The notes below the pieces were generated by a model. It did no database searches, had not been told where the DNA came from, and saw nothing but the letters and a program-made list of their open reading frames with translations. Shown here piece after piece: positions 7,795 to 17,343 of a stretch of 40,403 bases of DNA. Position 1 is the stretch's first letter. The number at the start of each line of letters is the position of its first letter. Source of the stretch: Caldilineae bacterium (GTDB taxonomy: Bacteria; Chloroflexota; Anaerolineae; DUEN01); the NCBI GenBank assembly GCA_011176545.1, contig DUEN01000054.1, forward strand, positions 1 to 40,403. The letters are read 5' to 3'. A program made the translations under genes and the position numbers.

Positions 7795-10243
7795 ACAGGT
7801 GCGGCGGGTCTTGCGTGAACAGATAGCACCCTACACCTTACGTGCGCGCGCCCTGGTGATCGAGGACCGGACAGGGCTACTGAGGCCAGCCGTTGGGGAC
7901 GGGATGGTCTTGACCGTCGCTGATCAGGAATGGTTCGTGTTATCCTCTGGACCGATTCTGCATATCCGACGGCGGCTGTGGGAGCAGCGGGCCGATCGCG
8001 TCGCTTTGGTGGTACCACCGGATGCCCCCCTGTCCGGGTTGCGGGACCTCACGTCCGCGGCTGCCTATGTGCCCGCCGGGGGAGCACACGTGCTGAAGGT
8101 GCTGGCAGACGTACACCTGCCCGATGACACCCGGCTCGATCCGTTGGCCGCCATCCTGCTGGAACGCCCTGCTGGTCTAGCATTGCTCCGTAGTCAGGAG
8201 ATCACCCGGGCGGCCTTACCCCGTGCCGTTGTCTCGGCTCTGCTGGGCGAGGACTTGCTCCAAGCCTCCTCCGACGCCGCGGCCCTGGCCCGCATCCTAC
8301 GCAGCGAACTATCCGTGCCCGAATCCGCCTACGAGCTATGTCGGGAGTATGCAGCCACCTTAAGTGCCCCTTACCAGCCGCTGGTGGCTGGCCTTCTGAC
8401 CTTTGGGCATAGCCGAGCTTTGGTCGCTCAGGCGCTGCTCCAGGCCGACATCAGTCGCCGCGAGGGACAGGTGTCCTCGGATCCCCTGGTGGTTGAGTTT
8501 CTCGAGCATACGGCCGTCAACGATGTGGCTCTGCTGGAAGCCTTTGCTATGCGCCTGGAAGAGGCCCTGCTGGCCGAGCCGAACTGGGGGCGGGACTTCG
8601 TGCGCCGATTCCCCCGGCGGGAGATCACCCACGCGTCCCGTATTCTGCCCGCCGCGCTGGAGGCCGACTTTCGGCGTCAGTTGGACGACCTGGTTGCAGG
8701 TCGGCGCACGGCGGTAGACGATCGCCTGTGGCGAGAACACCTGTTCTACGAGGAGTACAAACATTGGGTGGTCGCTCTGGGCCGGCTGGCCCTGCTCTCC
8801 CACCTATGTGATGAGATCGAGCGGCTGCTAGCGAACGATGCAGATCTCCCAGACCTAGTGCAAGCCTACGTGGAACGCATCTCCGCTGGTGACCTGGCCT
8901 GGATGGAGTTGGGCGAACTGGCGAAGAAGGTCATCCCCTTGCGTGCCGAAATCGATCAGCTACGCCAGGCGTACCAGAAAGCACGCACAGCGCTCAATCG
9001 TATCTTCGCGGAGGCGTACGCAGCTCAGTATCCTCACCTCTTCGGGGGCAGCGCTCTGCCCCTGGTGGTGCACCTGCTGCCTAAGGTTGTGAAACCTCGC
9101 CTCGATACCGGCGAGCAGGTGCTGGTCGTCATTGTGGATGGCCTCGGATACCATCTATGGCAGCGGTTTCGGTCTGACCTCATAGCCGGTGGGTGGCAAT
9201 TGGAAGACGGGTACGCTTTGGCTCTCCTGCCCACGGTTACGGCCGTCAGCCGCTACGCCATCTTCTCCGGCCCCGTTGCAAAGCGGCTTTACCCCGACCT
9301 AGCGGAACCTGATGACGACGCGCCGGCCGAAGATGAACTCAAGGCGTTAACAGCCCTGTTCCCGAACCGTTCCGTCGCTGTCTACAAGAAACGGGAGCTG
9401 AAGATCGCCCTGGACGACGTGGTCGCATCCATCCGGGGACAACAGCACGACCTGATCGTAGTAGTGATTAACGAGGTAGATGAGGCCCTCCGTTCACCTG
9501 CGCACGCTCCCTTCTCGCTGCACCTGGATGACTACGCTTTTCTCAACGCCGTCCTGAATGCCGCCCGTGGCTCGCGCCGATCCGTGTTCCTGGTCGCCGA
9601 CCACGGCTTCACGCCCGATGGGGACTGCAAGTGGCCAGTGCCTTCGGGAGCAATGGTTGCAGAAGCCCGCCTTGCCAGGGTGAGCCAACCAGCGGATAAT
9701 GATGCCGACGTCCCGGGTGTCTGGTGCAAGGACCTCGTGTACGAGCTGGGTGGTCCCTTCCTGGCCCTGTACGACTTCGGAGGCCGCTTCAAGCCCCAGC
9801 CGAACGTGGGGTATCATAGCGGTGTCAGCCTGGAAGAGGTGGTAGTTCCGGCCGCCTGGCTCAAGGTGGGTGCCGTTGCGCCAACGCTGGATCTGCGCTT
9901 CGTAGACGTCCCGGCCCAGGTGACCGAGGACGAGGAGGTCCTGGTCACGATAGAGTTGCTGACGTCCGCTGGTGCACCTGGTGAGGTGCGCGTGGAGGTG
10001 TGGATTCCCAACCAACCACCAGTGATCTTCTCTGCCGAGCCCCAGGCAGGCCTGCCGTTCCAGCGATGGCAGATTCCTTGGCGGCCCACCTTGCCACCTC
10101 GCGAGCCGGTGGAACCGCAAACAGCCCGGCTGCGGGCCATCGTGTACTGCAACCAAACCGAAGCCGCCCACGCCGAGGCCGAGGTTACGATTCGGCCTCG
10201 GCCAGGCAAGTACGAGAGTGCCGTCGCTGCGCTGCTACCGTGA
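7781..10243 (+). CDS. pglZ: PglZ-domain protein (alkaline-phosphatase fold) of a BREX-type system
   Basis: The 820-residue protein carries the PglZ signature in its C-terminal half. It has a metal-site strand VVIVDGLGY near residue 450, a nucleophile region LLPTVTAVSR near 484, VADHGFTPDGD near 606, and GYHSGVSLEEVVVPAAWL near 678, which is the typical His and EE-V-VP block of the alkaline-phosphatase superfamily fold. The N-terminal ~430 residues are unassigned and mostly helical. PglZ is the hallmark protein found in all BREX types; its substrate is not known. The start at 7781 is supported by GAGG at 7768-7771 and by the overlap with the older brxC end. It lies 62 nt after the present brxC and 11 nt before brxL, so the three are almost certainly co-transcribed. 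Confidence 0.88.
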   Translation: MLTSEQVRRVLREQIAPYTLRARALVIEDRTGLLRPAVGDGMVLTVADQEWFVLSSGPILHIRRRLWEQRADRVALVVPPDAPLSGLRDLTSAAAYVPAGGAHVLKVLADVHLPDDTRLDPLAAILLERPAGLALLRSQEITRAALPRAVVSALLGEDLLQASSDAAALARILRSELSVPESAYELCREYAATLSAPYQPLVAGLLTFGHSRALVAQALLQADISRREGQVSSDPLVVEFLEHTAVNDVALLEAFAMRLEEALLAEPNWGRDFVRRFPRREITHASRILPAALEADFRRQLDDLVAGRRTAVDDRLWREHLFYEEYKHWVVALGRLALLSHLCDEIERLLANDADLPDLVQAYVERISAGDLAWMELGELAKKVIPLRAEIDQLRQAYQKARTALNRIFAEAYAAQYPHLFGGSALPLVVHLLPKVVKPRLDTGEQVLVVIVDGLGYHLWQRFRSDLIAGGWQLEDGYALALLPTVTAVSRYAIFSGPVAKRLYPDLAEPDDDAPAEDELKALTALFPNRSVAVYKKRELKIALDDVVASIRGQQHDLIVVVINEVDEALRSPAHAPFSLHLDDYAFLNAVLNAARGSRRSVFLVADHGFTPDGDCKWPVPSGAMVAEARLARVSQPADNDADVPGVWCKDLVYELGGPFLALYDFGGRFKPQPNVGYHSGVSLEEVVVPAAWLKVGAVAPTLDLRFVDVPAQVTEDEEVLVTIELLTSAGAPGEVRVEVWIPNQPPVIFSAEPQAGLPFQRWQIPWRPTLPPREPVEPQTARLRAIVYCNQTEAAHAEAEVTIRPRPGKYESAVAALLP

Positions 10244-10254
10244 GGAGCAAAGCC

Positions 10255-11808
10255 ATGACGTGGGAAGAGAAGCTACGCCAGCGATTCCCGGACAAGATCG
10301 TGAACAAGGCATTGACCCGTAAGATCATCCGGCGCCAACTCCCTCGCTTCGTCACCGAGTACCTCCTGGCCCGGTATGCCGAACGGGGGGAAACCGAGGC
10401 GTTGCGTATCGTCAACGACATCATCCAGAAACACTTCCCTGAGCCACGCCATGCCGAACGGGTGGTCTTCGAACTGGCTCAGCAGGGAAGCATGCGGCTA
10501 CTGGGATTCTTCTACGGTTATTTCGACGACAAGATCCATGCTCCTCTAATTCGGACGCCGCTCCTAGGCCGGCGCGAGATGCGTATCAGCACCCGGCTGC
10601 CTAAGGAGTATCCTATCCTGCTAGAAGGAGGGGCCTGGGGCATTGCCGAGATCCACTACGAGCCCAACGCCGAGGTGGACGGGCGGAAGATTCCCTTCTT
10701 CATCGCCGACTTCGCCCCCTTCCAGGTGGCCCGGATTGATGTGGACGATTACAAGCAAGCTCGCGCCCTGTTCACGTCTGACGAATGGATCGCGGTGCTG
10801 ATGAGCACAATTGGCCTGAACCCAGCGGCCTACAGCCGCCAGGAGAGCCTATATGTTCTGACTCGTTTTCTCCCGCTGGCAGAACCCAACCTCAACCTGA
10901 TCGAGCTCGGCCCCCGAGGCACAGGAAAGACCTACGGCATCCGCAATATCTCACCATACAGCTTCGTGATCTCCGGAGGTAAGGCCACAGCCGCTCAGCT
11001 CTTCCTGGACCTGCGTTCCCGCAGCGTGGGAGTCATCGCCCGGAAGGACGTGGTCGTCTTCGACGAGATCGCTTACGCCAAATTCGATGACACTCGCGAC
11101 GATGTGCTTGGTATTCTCAAAGACTACATGGCGTCCGGGGTTTTCAGCCGCGGCGGCATTGAGATGCCCAGCGAGTGTGGCATTCTGATGGTCGGCAACA
11201 CCGACCATGGGACGAAAGAGGCCGAGGAAGGGGAAGAGATCGAGGAACTGCTTGCGGATGACGCAGTGCCAGGGGTGGACACGCCGTCGGTGGATGAAGA
11301 GAAGGGGACCGTCGGCGAGCGATACCTCTTCCAATCGTTGCCTGTGGCCCTGCACGACACCGCTCTCTTCGACCGTCTCCACGGCTTCATCCCGGGATGG
11401 CGAGTACCCAAGCTGGGGACGCATTCCTTCTCCAACGGTCCGGGATTTATCTCCGACTACTTCTCCGAGATCCTGCATCGCCTGCGCCGCGATGATCACA
11501 CGGCCGAGTTGCGGACCCGGCTGCGGTTTTCAGCCGAGGGTGGTGCACTGAGCACGCGAGATGAAGAGGCTCTGCTGCGCCTGCTCAACGGGTACGTCAA
11601 GCTCCTCTACCCTGATGGTCGGATTACTGACGCGGAGCTCCAGGAACTCGCCGACCTGGCCTGTGAGCTGCGCACCCGTATCGTCGAGCAACAGCACTTC
11701 ATGGAGCTGGTCCAGGGTGGGCGGACAGTGGAATTCCCACGTAAACAACTACAGGCGCGAATCTTGAGTCATGCCCTCAACAGGCTGAATTCAAGCGGCT
11801 CAGGCTAA
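10255..11808 (+). CDS. brxL: BrxL-type AAA+ protein, short form without an evident Lon-like domain
   Basis: The 517-residue protein contains Walker A GPRGTGKT (residues 219-226), Walker B VVVFDEIAY (~267-275) and a sensor-like ILMVGNTDHG. The N-terminal part (KIVNKALTRKIIRRQLPRFVTEYLL) resembles BrxL proteins, which form a DNA-binding AAA+ assembly related to Lon/MCM-like ATPases. BrxL of type 1 BREX is about 670-690 residues and carries a C-terminal Lon-like domain. Here the sequence ends soon after the AAA+ module (last residues RILSHALNRLNSSGSG), so that domain seems absent or strongly reduced. I chose ATG 10255 (GAGGAG 6 nt upstream, 11 nt after the pglZ stop); the open frame extends further 5' but only inside pglZ. 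It is the last gene of the operon before the terminator at 12117. Confidence 0.8.
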   Translation: MTWEEKLRQRFPDKIVNKALTRKIIRRQLPRFVTEYLLARYAERGETEALRIVNDIIQKHFPEPRHAERVVFELAQQGSMRLLGFFYGYFDDKIHAPLIRTPLLGRREMRISTRLPKEYPILLEGGAWGIAEIHYEPNAEVDGRKIPFFIADFAPFQVARIDVDDYKQARALFTSDEWIAVLMSTIGLNPAAYSRQESLYVLTRFLPLAEPNLNLIELGPRGTGKTYGIRNISPYSFVISGGKATAAQLFLDLRSRSVGVIARKDVVVFDEIAYAKFDDTRDDVLGILKDYMASGVFSRGGIEMPSECGILMVGNTDHGTKEAEEGEEIEELLADDAVPGVDTPSVDEEKGTVGERYLFQSLPVALHDTALFDRLHGFIPGWRVPKLGTHSFSNGPGFISDYFSEILHRLRRDDHTAELRTRLRFSAEGGALSTRDEEALLRLLNGYVKLLYPDGRITDAELQELADLACELRTRIVEQQHFMELVQGGRTVEFPRKQLQARILSHALNRLNSSGSG

Positions 11809-11817
11809 CATTCTCTT

Positions 11818-12024
11818 AGGCCCTTAAGCTGGGCTAACTCAGACCTTTGGGGAAGTCGCAGCTGGCAGCAAAGCTGCGCCAGAGCGAGTTGCTTCTTCCA
11901 CGAAAGCGTGGCGAACCTCCTGCCCGAGGGGTTCTCGCCCGCGCTGACCGAGATCACGGTGGACGAAGCACACGACCTGGTCGCCGTACAGGTCAGCGGC
12001 ACGTCGTACTGGATCGGCGGCTAG
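11818..12024 (+). other. Unidentified reading-frame remnant downstream of brxL
   Basis: The stretch 11809-12116 contains no standard gene. One plus-strand frame stays open across this interval and ends at TAG 12022-12024. Its last ~40 codons read like real protein (FFHESVANLLPEGF, ALTEITVDEAHDLVAVQ, SGTSYWIGG). There is no convincing ATG/GTG start or ribosome-binding site, so it may be the tail of a gene whose 5' part was lost when the island was rearranged. I do not recognise the family. Chance cannot be excluded. Confidence 0.3.
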
Positions 12025-12116
12025 CGTTGGCAAGCCGCCTCCGGACGCCACGTCAGCGTTGATAACCGAAGAGCCGTCTCCGTCATCAGCGGGGCTTTCC
12101 GCCCAGCTCCACACAA

Positions 12117-12145
12117 CGCCCAGGGCTTTACACCTGGGCGTTTTT
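12117..12145 (+). terminator. Intrinsic terminator closing the BREX-like operon
   Basis: An 8-bp perfect stem, CGCCCAGG (12117-12124) with CCTGGGCG (12133-12140), and an 8-nt loop are followed by TTTTT at 12141-12145. It lies 309 nt after brxL and marks the right edge of the defence island transcript. Confidence 0.85.
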
Positions 12146-12254
12146 CATTGATTGTCTCATCTGACCTTGAATCGGTAGAAATGGGCAGATCTTACGGCAG
12201 GGTTCGAAGCGTTGGATTGAGGAGAGGCGGGAACATTGCACACAAAGTGGAGTG

Positions 12255-12313
12255 GTAAGAAAGGAAAAGGGGCTGGAGACACTAGATATCGTAGTAATTG
12301 ACTCTCCAGCCCC
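12255..12313 (-). terminator. Terminator downstream of tRNA-Arg
   Basis: GGGGCTGGAGA (12269-12279) and TCTCCAGCCCC (12303-12313) form an 11-bp perfect stem with a 23-nt loop. Read on the minus strand it lies 11 nt beyond the tRNA 3' end and is followed by the T-rich stretch TTTTCCTTTCTT. Together this fits a terminator for the tRNA transcript. Confidence 0.7.
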
Positions 12314-12324
12314 TACATATTGTG

Positions 12325-12397
12325 CGCCCCCAGCAGGATTCGAACCTGCGACCTGCGGATTAGAAGTCCGATGCTCTTTCCACTGAGCTATGGGGGC
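12325..12397 (-). tRNA. tRNA-Arg (anticodon UCU)
   Basis: The minus strand folds as a 73-nt tRNA. The acceptor stem pairs GCCCCCA with TGGGGGC, the D-arm contains AGCTCAGTGG, and the anticodon stem-loop CGGAC-TTCTAA-TCCG carries anticodon TCT (reads AGA). The T-arm contains GGTTCGAATCC and the discriminator base is G. CCA is not encoded. It decodes a rare arginine codon in a GC-rich genome. Its 3' end points to the defence island, the usual orientation when mobile islands use a tRNA gene as attachment site. Confidence 0.95.
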
Positions 12398-12436
12398 TTG
12401 AAGTTTAGGTTGGTATGGTGACCTGAACCCAATACT

Positions 12437-12466
12437 ATTATAGCATGTAAGGCCATAGCGGGCCAA
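12437..12466 (-). promoter_or_regulatory. Sigma70-type promoter of tRNA-Arg
   Basis: On the minus strand TTGGCC (12461-12466) and a consensus TATAAT (12437-12442) are separated by 18 nt. The -10 box ends 39 nt before the tRNA 5' end, which leaves room for a short leader removed by RNase P. Confidence 0.6.
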
Positions 12467-12491
12467 AAGCAACGGAGATAGCCATGACCAT

Positions 12492-12728
12492 CTACGAAGG
12501 TGGCCGATCGTCGAAAGGGGGACCGCCACGGTGCACACGGACATAGGTGGTCATACCTATATAGCCAAACACAACGCCGATGTTGGAGGCAGCGAAGGAA
12601 ATAAAGGCCAGGAGAAAGGTAGAAGGCAGGATCTGTAATATCATCAGCAGCGGCAACCCCGCGCCCAGGAGGACGAGGAAGCCGCCGGTTATCCATAGCT
12701 TAGTCCAGATAGGAATGGAGCTCATCAT
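12492..12728 (-). CDS. Small two-span membrane protein at the end of the ABC operon
   Basis: The frame encodes 78 residues beginning MMSSIPIWTKLWITGG. Two hydrophobic segments are clear: about residues 9-32 (LWITGGFLVLLGAGLPLLMILQIL) and about 34-57 (TFLLAFISFAASNIGVVFGYIG), followed by a polar tail. Its ATG overlaps the stop of the preceding ATPase gene (ATGA), so it is translationally coupled to the transporter operon. I do not recognise a family. A regulatory or assembly role in the importer is only a guess from position. Confidence 0.6.
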   Translation of the reverse strand: MMSSIPIWTKLWITGGFLVLLGAGLPLLMILQILPSTFLLAFISFAASNIGVVFGYIGMTTYVRVHRGGPPFDDRPPS

Positions 12729-13771
12729 AAAACCGATGCCCGATCTTCCTTCCCGTATAACCAGCATTTCACCAAATGCCCGACAGTGGGCTCGAACTCC
12801 AACGGTTCCTCCTTATCGCACACACCATCGATGAAGTGTGGGCAGCGAGGATGAAAACGACAACCGGTGGGCGGGTTCACTAGGCTGGGAGGCTCGCCGG
12901 GCGGGATATCCTTCAGGATCTTCGCGTTTGCGGCATCCGGCTCCGACGTGCCGGTAAGCAGCGCTTTGGTGTAGGGATGCAACGGATCATTCAAAAGCTC
13001 CTCGATATGAGCCTGCTCCACAAGCTTACCCGCGTACATCACGAAGATGCGCTCGGAAAAGTAGCGTACCGTGGAAAGGTCATGCGTGATGTACATGACC
13101 GATAGATTGTATTCCTCCTGTAGCCGCCGCAACAGCTTCAGGATCTCGACGCGAACCGACGCGTCCAACATGGAGACAGGCTCATCCGCGATCAACAACG
13201 TGGGCCTCAGGATCATGGCGCGAGCGATGACCACACGCTGCTGTTGCCCACCGCTGAGCATGTGAGGATACTTGTTCAGAAAGTCTTCGACAGGGGTGAG
13301 CGTCACCTCTTCCATGACCTCGCGGATACGCGCCTCCCGTTCCGCCTTGGATTTGACGCCGTTGATGACAAGCGGCTCCTCCAGGATGCGATGCACAGGC
13401 ATGAAAGGGGGCAAAGCACCATACGGATCCTGTTGTATATAGCCGACCTGGGATCGGAACCATTTGAGCTCAGGACCGCGTAAATCGCTGATGTCCCTGC
13501 CCTGATAGATGACCTTCCCTCGCGTGGGACGGTTGAGCAGAAGCAACGTTTTCATCAGACTGGTTTTACCACAGCCGCTCTCCCCCACGATGGCGATGGC
13601 CTCGCCGCGCTTCAAGTCGAAGCTGACGCCATCCACGGCCCTCACGTAACCTACATGGCTAAACCCCCACTTCTTCAGCTCAAACCACACGCGAAGATCC
13701 TGCACCGACACGAGCACATCATCGCCTGTTTGAGCCGCAGGGGGAATTTTCATGGACATCGCAAAGCTCAT
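12725..13771 (-). CDS. ABC transporter ATP-binding protein, DppF/OppF type
   Basis: This 348-residue ATPase subunit has Walker A GESGCGKT (residues 63-70), Q-loop QVGYIQQDPYG, signature LSGGQQQRV, Walker B LLIADEP and the switch His in YITHDLS. The C-terminal extension NPPTGCRFHPRCPHFIDGVC is the cysteine-containing tail typical of peptide/oligosaccharide importer ATPases, which can hold an Fe-S cluster in relatives. It overlaps the preceding ATPase gene by 4 nt (ATGA). It forms the second half of the ATPase heterodimer energising the two permeases encoded upstream in the operon. Confidence 0.92.
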   Translation of the reverse strand: MSFAMSMKIPPAAQTGDDVLVSVQDLRVWFELKKWGFSHVGYVRAVDGVSFDLKRGEAIAIVGESGCGKTSLMKTLLLLNRPTRGKVIYQGRDISDLRGPELKWFRSQVGYIQQDPYGALPPFMPVHRILEEPLVINGVKSKAEREARIREVMEEVTLTPVEDFLNKYPHMLSGGQQQRVVIARAMILRPTLLIADEPVSMLDASVRVEILKLLRRLQEEYNLSVMYITHDLSTVRYFSERIFVMYAGKLVEQAHIEELLNDPLHPYTKALLTGTSEPDAANAKILKDIPPGEPPSLVNPPTGCRFHPRCPHFIDGVCDKEEPLEFEPTVGHLVKCWLYGKEDRASVL

Positions 13772-14748
13772 AGAACCTCTCCCGCAGCTTGATGCTCATA
13801 TAGCCAGCATTTGACGACGCGGCCGCCAACGTTGTACGCTGGCGGCTCAATGTCACATTGATCGAAACGGAAGGAACAGCGATCGGCGAAGCGGCATCCT
13901 GTAGGCGGGTTGAGCAGACTTGGCGGACGTCCGGAGATGAAATCAGGCTCTTTATCGCCGCGAAGCCGAGGGACGCTATCCATCAGCTTCTGCGAGTAAG
14001 GATGCAGCGGCTTGGCGAAGAAACTCTCGGCATCATTGACCTCGACGATCTGTCCCGCGTACATAACGGCCACAATGTCGGCTAACTCGCTGGAGGTAGC
14101 GATGTCGTGGGTGATGAGGATGTAGCTGGCCCCATGCTCCCACTTGATCCTCTTAAGCACATTCATGATGTTAGCCTGGGTGAGCAGATCCAGCGCCGAG
14201 GTGGGCTCATCCAGGATGATGATCTTCGGATTGGTGACGAGCGCCATGGCTATGGCCACGCGCTGGCGCATACCGCCGGAGAGCTCGAAGGGATAACGTA
14301 CCAGGAAATCATCGGGCACCCCCACCCAACGAAACATCTCTCGCGCCTTGTCCAGGGCCTCCGTTCTGCTCATCCCCATGTGGATCATCGCCGGCTCGGC
14401 CACCTGGTCGCCGACGCGTAATACTGGATTCAGGGCGTTCATGGCGGCCTGGGGCACCATGGAGATCTTCACCCAGCGCACCTGCTGGCGGAAGGTCTCA
14501 TCATCCAGCGACATGACGTCCTGTCCGTCAATCACCACCTTGCCCGAGTAGGCGCTGACGTTGCGAGGCAGGAGGCGCAGTATGGCCTTCGCCATCGAGC
14601 TCTTACCGCAGCCCGACTCGCCCAAGATCACCATCGCCTTGTTAGGGGCGAGCGTCAGGTTAACGTGATCGACGGCCTGGACGTCGCCCTTGCCAGTCCT
14701 AAAGTAAAGTACCAGATCTTCGACCTGTAGTAGAGGTTGATTCGTCAC
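13768..14748 (-). CDS. ABC transporter ATP-binding protein, DppD/OppD type
   Basis: This 326-residue ATPase has Walker A GESGCGKS (residues 43-50), signature LSGGMRQRV, Walker B IIILDEPTSALD and switch region LITHDIATS. The C-terminal NPPTGCRFADRCSFRFDQC is the DppD-type tail. It follows the permease gene after 3 nt and overlaps the next ATPase gene, so the two subunits are made together. The paired OppD/OppF-type ATPases indicate an importer of the peptide/opine/nickel/oligosaccharide class; the sequence does not tell which substrate. Confidence 0.92.
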   Translation of the reverse strand: MTNQPLLQVEDLVLYFRTGKGDVQAVDHVNLTLAPNKAMVILGESGCGKSSMAKAILRLLPRNVSAYSGKVVIDGQDVMSLDDETFRQQVRWVKISMVPQAAMNALNPVLRVGDQVAEPAMIHMGMSRTEALDKAREMFRWVGVPDDFLVRYPFELSGGMRQRVAIAMALVTNPKIIILDEPTSALDLLTQANIMNVLKRIKWEHGASYILITHDIATSSELADIVAVMYAGQIVEVNDAESFFAKPLHPYSQKLMDSVPRLRGDKEPDFISGRPPSLLNPPTGCRFADRCSFRFDQCDIEPPAYNVGGRVVKCWLYEHQAAGEVL

Positions 14749-14751
14749 AGG

Positions 14752-16089
14752 CTACATACCTCGCAGCCGGGGATTGAAAATGCGGTCCAAAGCGAAGCCC
14801 AGCATGGCAAAGGAGAACCCCGTCAGCATGAGCATGAAGGAGGGTTCCAGTACCCAGTAATAAAGCCCTTTGTACAAAGCGCCGTTCGTGCGAGCCTCGT
14901 CGATGATCTTACCCCAAGTAGGCATCAACGGGTCGCCTAGGCCGAGGACGGCCAGAGACGCTTCCAGAAACACGAAGCTGGGGATAAGAACGACCAGCGA
15001 TGGGATGAGGACAGGTATGATTCGGGGTATCAGGTAGAAGAAGATGATGCGCCTGCCGCTGGCGCCATAGGCTTTGGCCGCTTCGATGTAGGATGCCTCT
15101 CGCTCTTGCAGAAAGATGGACCGATAGCTCTTGATGCTGGCGCCGAAGATGTTGAGTACGATGATGGCCCCCAGGATGACCCACAGGCTGCGGGAATAGA
15201 AGACCCCCACCATGATTAGGATGGGGAGCACGGGAAGCATCATATTCACCTCGGTGATGCGCTGGATGATGCTATCCATCCATCCGGCATACCACGTGCC
15301 CACAGCGGCGATGATCATGGTGAGGACGCTGGTACTGAGGGCGGCGATAAGGCCAAAGGCGAGCGCCACAGGCGTACCCCACAGCAGCGCCAGCATCAGA
15401 TCGCGTCGTAAATGATCGGTGCCGGCAAGCCCATAGACTTTACCATAGATGACAAGCTTGGCATCGAAATCGCTATCGGGCTCAAAGGTGATACCGGCGA
15501 CGTCGAGCTGATAGTGCCCCTTCAATGGCCGGGGCTCCTCGCTCGTCGGATCGGCGAAGAGGCCGATCTCCGGGTCCTGCCCCCCTAATTTCTTGATCAG
15601 CTTCTCGTCTTGGGAGATCCGTCGTGTCTCAGCTCGTTTGATGGAGAAATCGCCGATATCGATCTCCCGACCATCCGGCGTGATCCAGGTCAGCGTGATA
15701 TAAGGCGCCTTCTCCTCAAAAGTGGACGTGAAGTTGATGACGAGCTCCTGCGGGAACTCGTCGGCCGTGTAATCGAAGTCGAAGACGAAGTGAACATCCG
15801 TGAGCCCCTTCTTGAGCGGAGTACGCTCCTTCGCCACCGCGCCGTTGGCGGACTCGCGGATGATCGTTTCGGGGAGTTTCTTGCTACGAAAGTAATTCAC
15901 CCAGGTAGGCGGAGCCATGCGTGGATTATCCTGCCATACGAAGTCACCGCCTCGCCACTTCGTTATCGCCTCGCGATAAGGTATGGCGATAACCACGTAG
16001 ATGGAAAGCACCACCAGGAAGAGGATGATCAGGAGCCCTACTATGGCGGAAGGGTAGCGAAGGATGTCCTGGAATCGATGGAGGTTCAT
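14752..16089 (-). CDS. ABC transporter permease, DppC-like, with a large extracytoplasmic insertion
   Basis: The 445-residue permease is far longer than the usual ~280-310 for DppC proteins. TM1 spans about residues 14-36. The conserved GTDHL-RD block that normally follows TM1 closely is at ~223-230 (here GTDHLRRD), and the permease core with the EAA loop (EASYIEAAKAYGASGRR, 331-347) follows. The extra ~130-150 residues between TM1 and the GTD block are soluble, with beta-rich stretches such as FVFDFDYTADEFPQELVINF and YITLTWITPDGREIDIGDF, and should lie outside the membrane. The domain may contact the large binding protein. It is 15 nt after the partner permease gene. Confidence 0.88.
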   Translation of the reverse strand: MNLHRFQDILRYPSAIVGLLIILFLVVLSIYVVIAIPYREAITKWRGGDFVWQDNPRMAPPTWVNYFRSKKLPETIIRESANGAVAKERTPLKKGLTDVHFVFDFDYTADEFPQELVINFTSTFEEKAPYITLTWITPDGREIDIGDFSIKRAETRRISQDEKLIKKLGGQDPEIGLFADPTSEEPRPLKGHYQLDVAGITFEPDSDFDAKLVIYGKVYGLAGTDHLRRDLMLALLWGTPVALAFGLIAALSTSVLTMIIAAVGTWYAGWMDSIIQRITEVNMMLPVLPILIMVGVFYSRSLWVILGAIIVLNIFGASIKSYRSIFLQEREASYIEAAKAYGASGRRIIFFYLIPRIIPVLIPSLVVLIPSFVFLEASLAVLGLGDPLMPTWGKIIDEARTNGALYKGLYYWVLEPSFMLMLTGFSFAMLGFALDRIFNPRLRGM

Positions 16090-16104
16090 GCCGGGCTTTT
16101 CTCC

Positions 16105-17208
<1,104 letters not shown>

Positions 17209-17343
17209 ATCTCCATATCTTCCTCACTCATGATCGGAACAGGCAACATGACCTTCACGTAGGGACACAGCGGCGTGTCATGCGACACAAAGTTGGCCCT
17301 ATAGAGCCCGTAGGCAACACCCGCTTCCTTAGAGGCATGTTTT

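Noticed and set aside
12388-12696. 102-codon minus-strand frame near tRNA-Arg
   Set aside because: It overlaps the hydrophobic 78-residue protein in another frame and extends into the tRNA. The two-span protein with ATGA coupling is the better choice.
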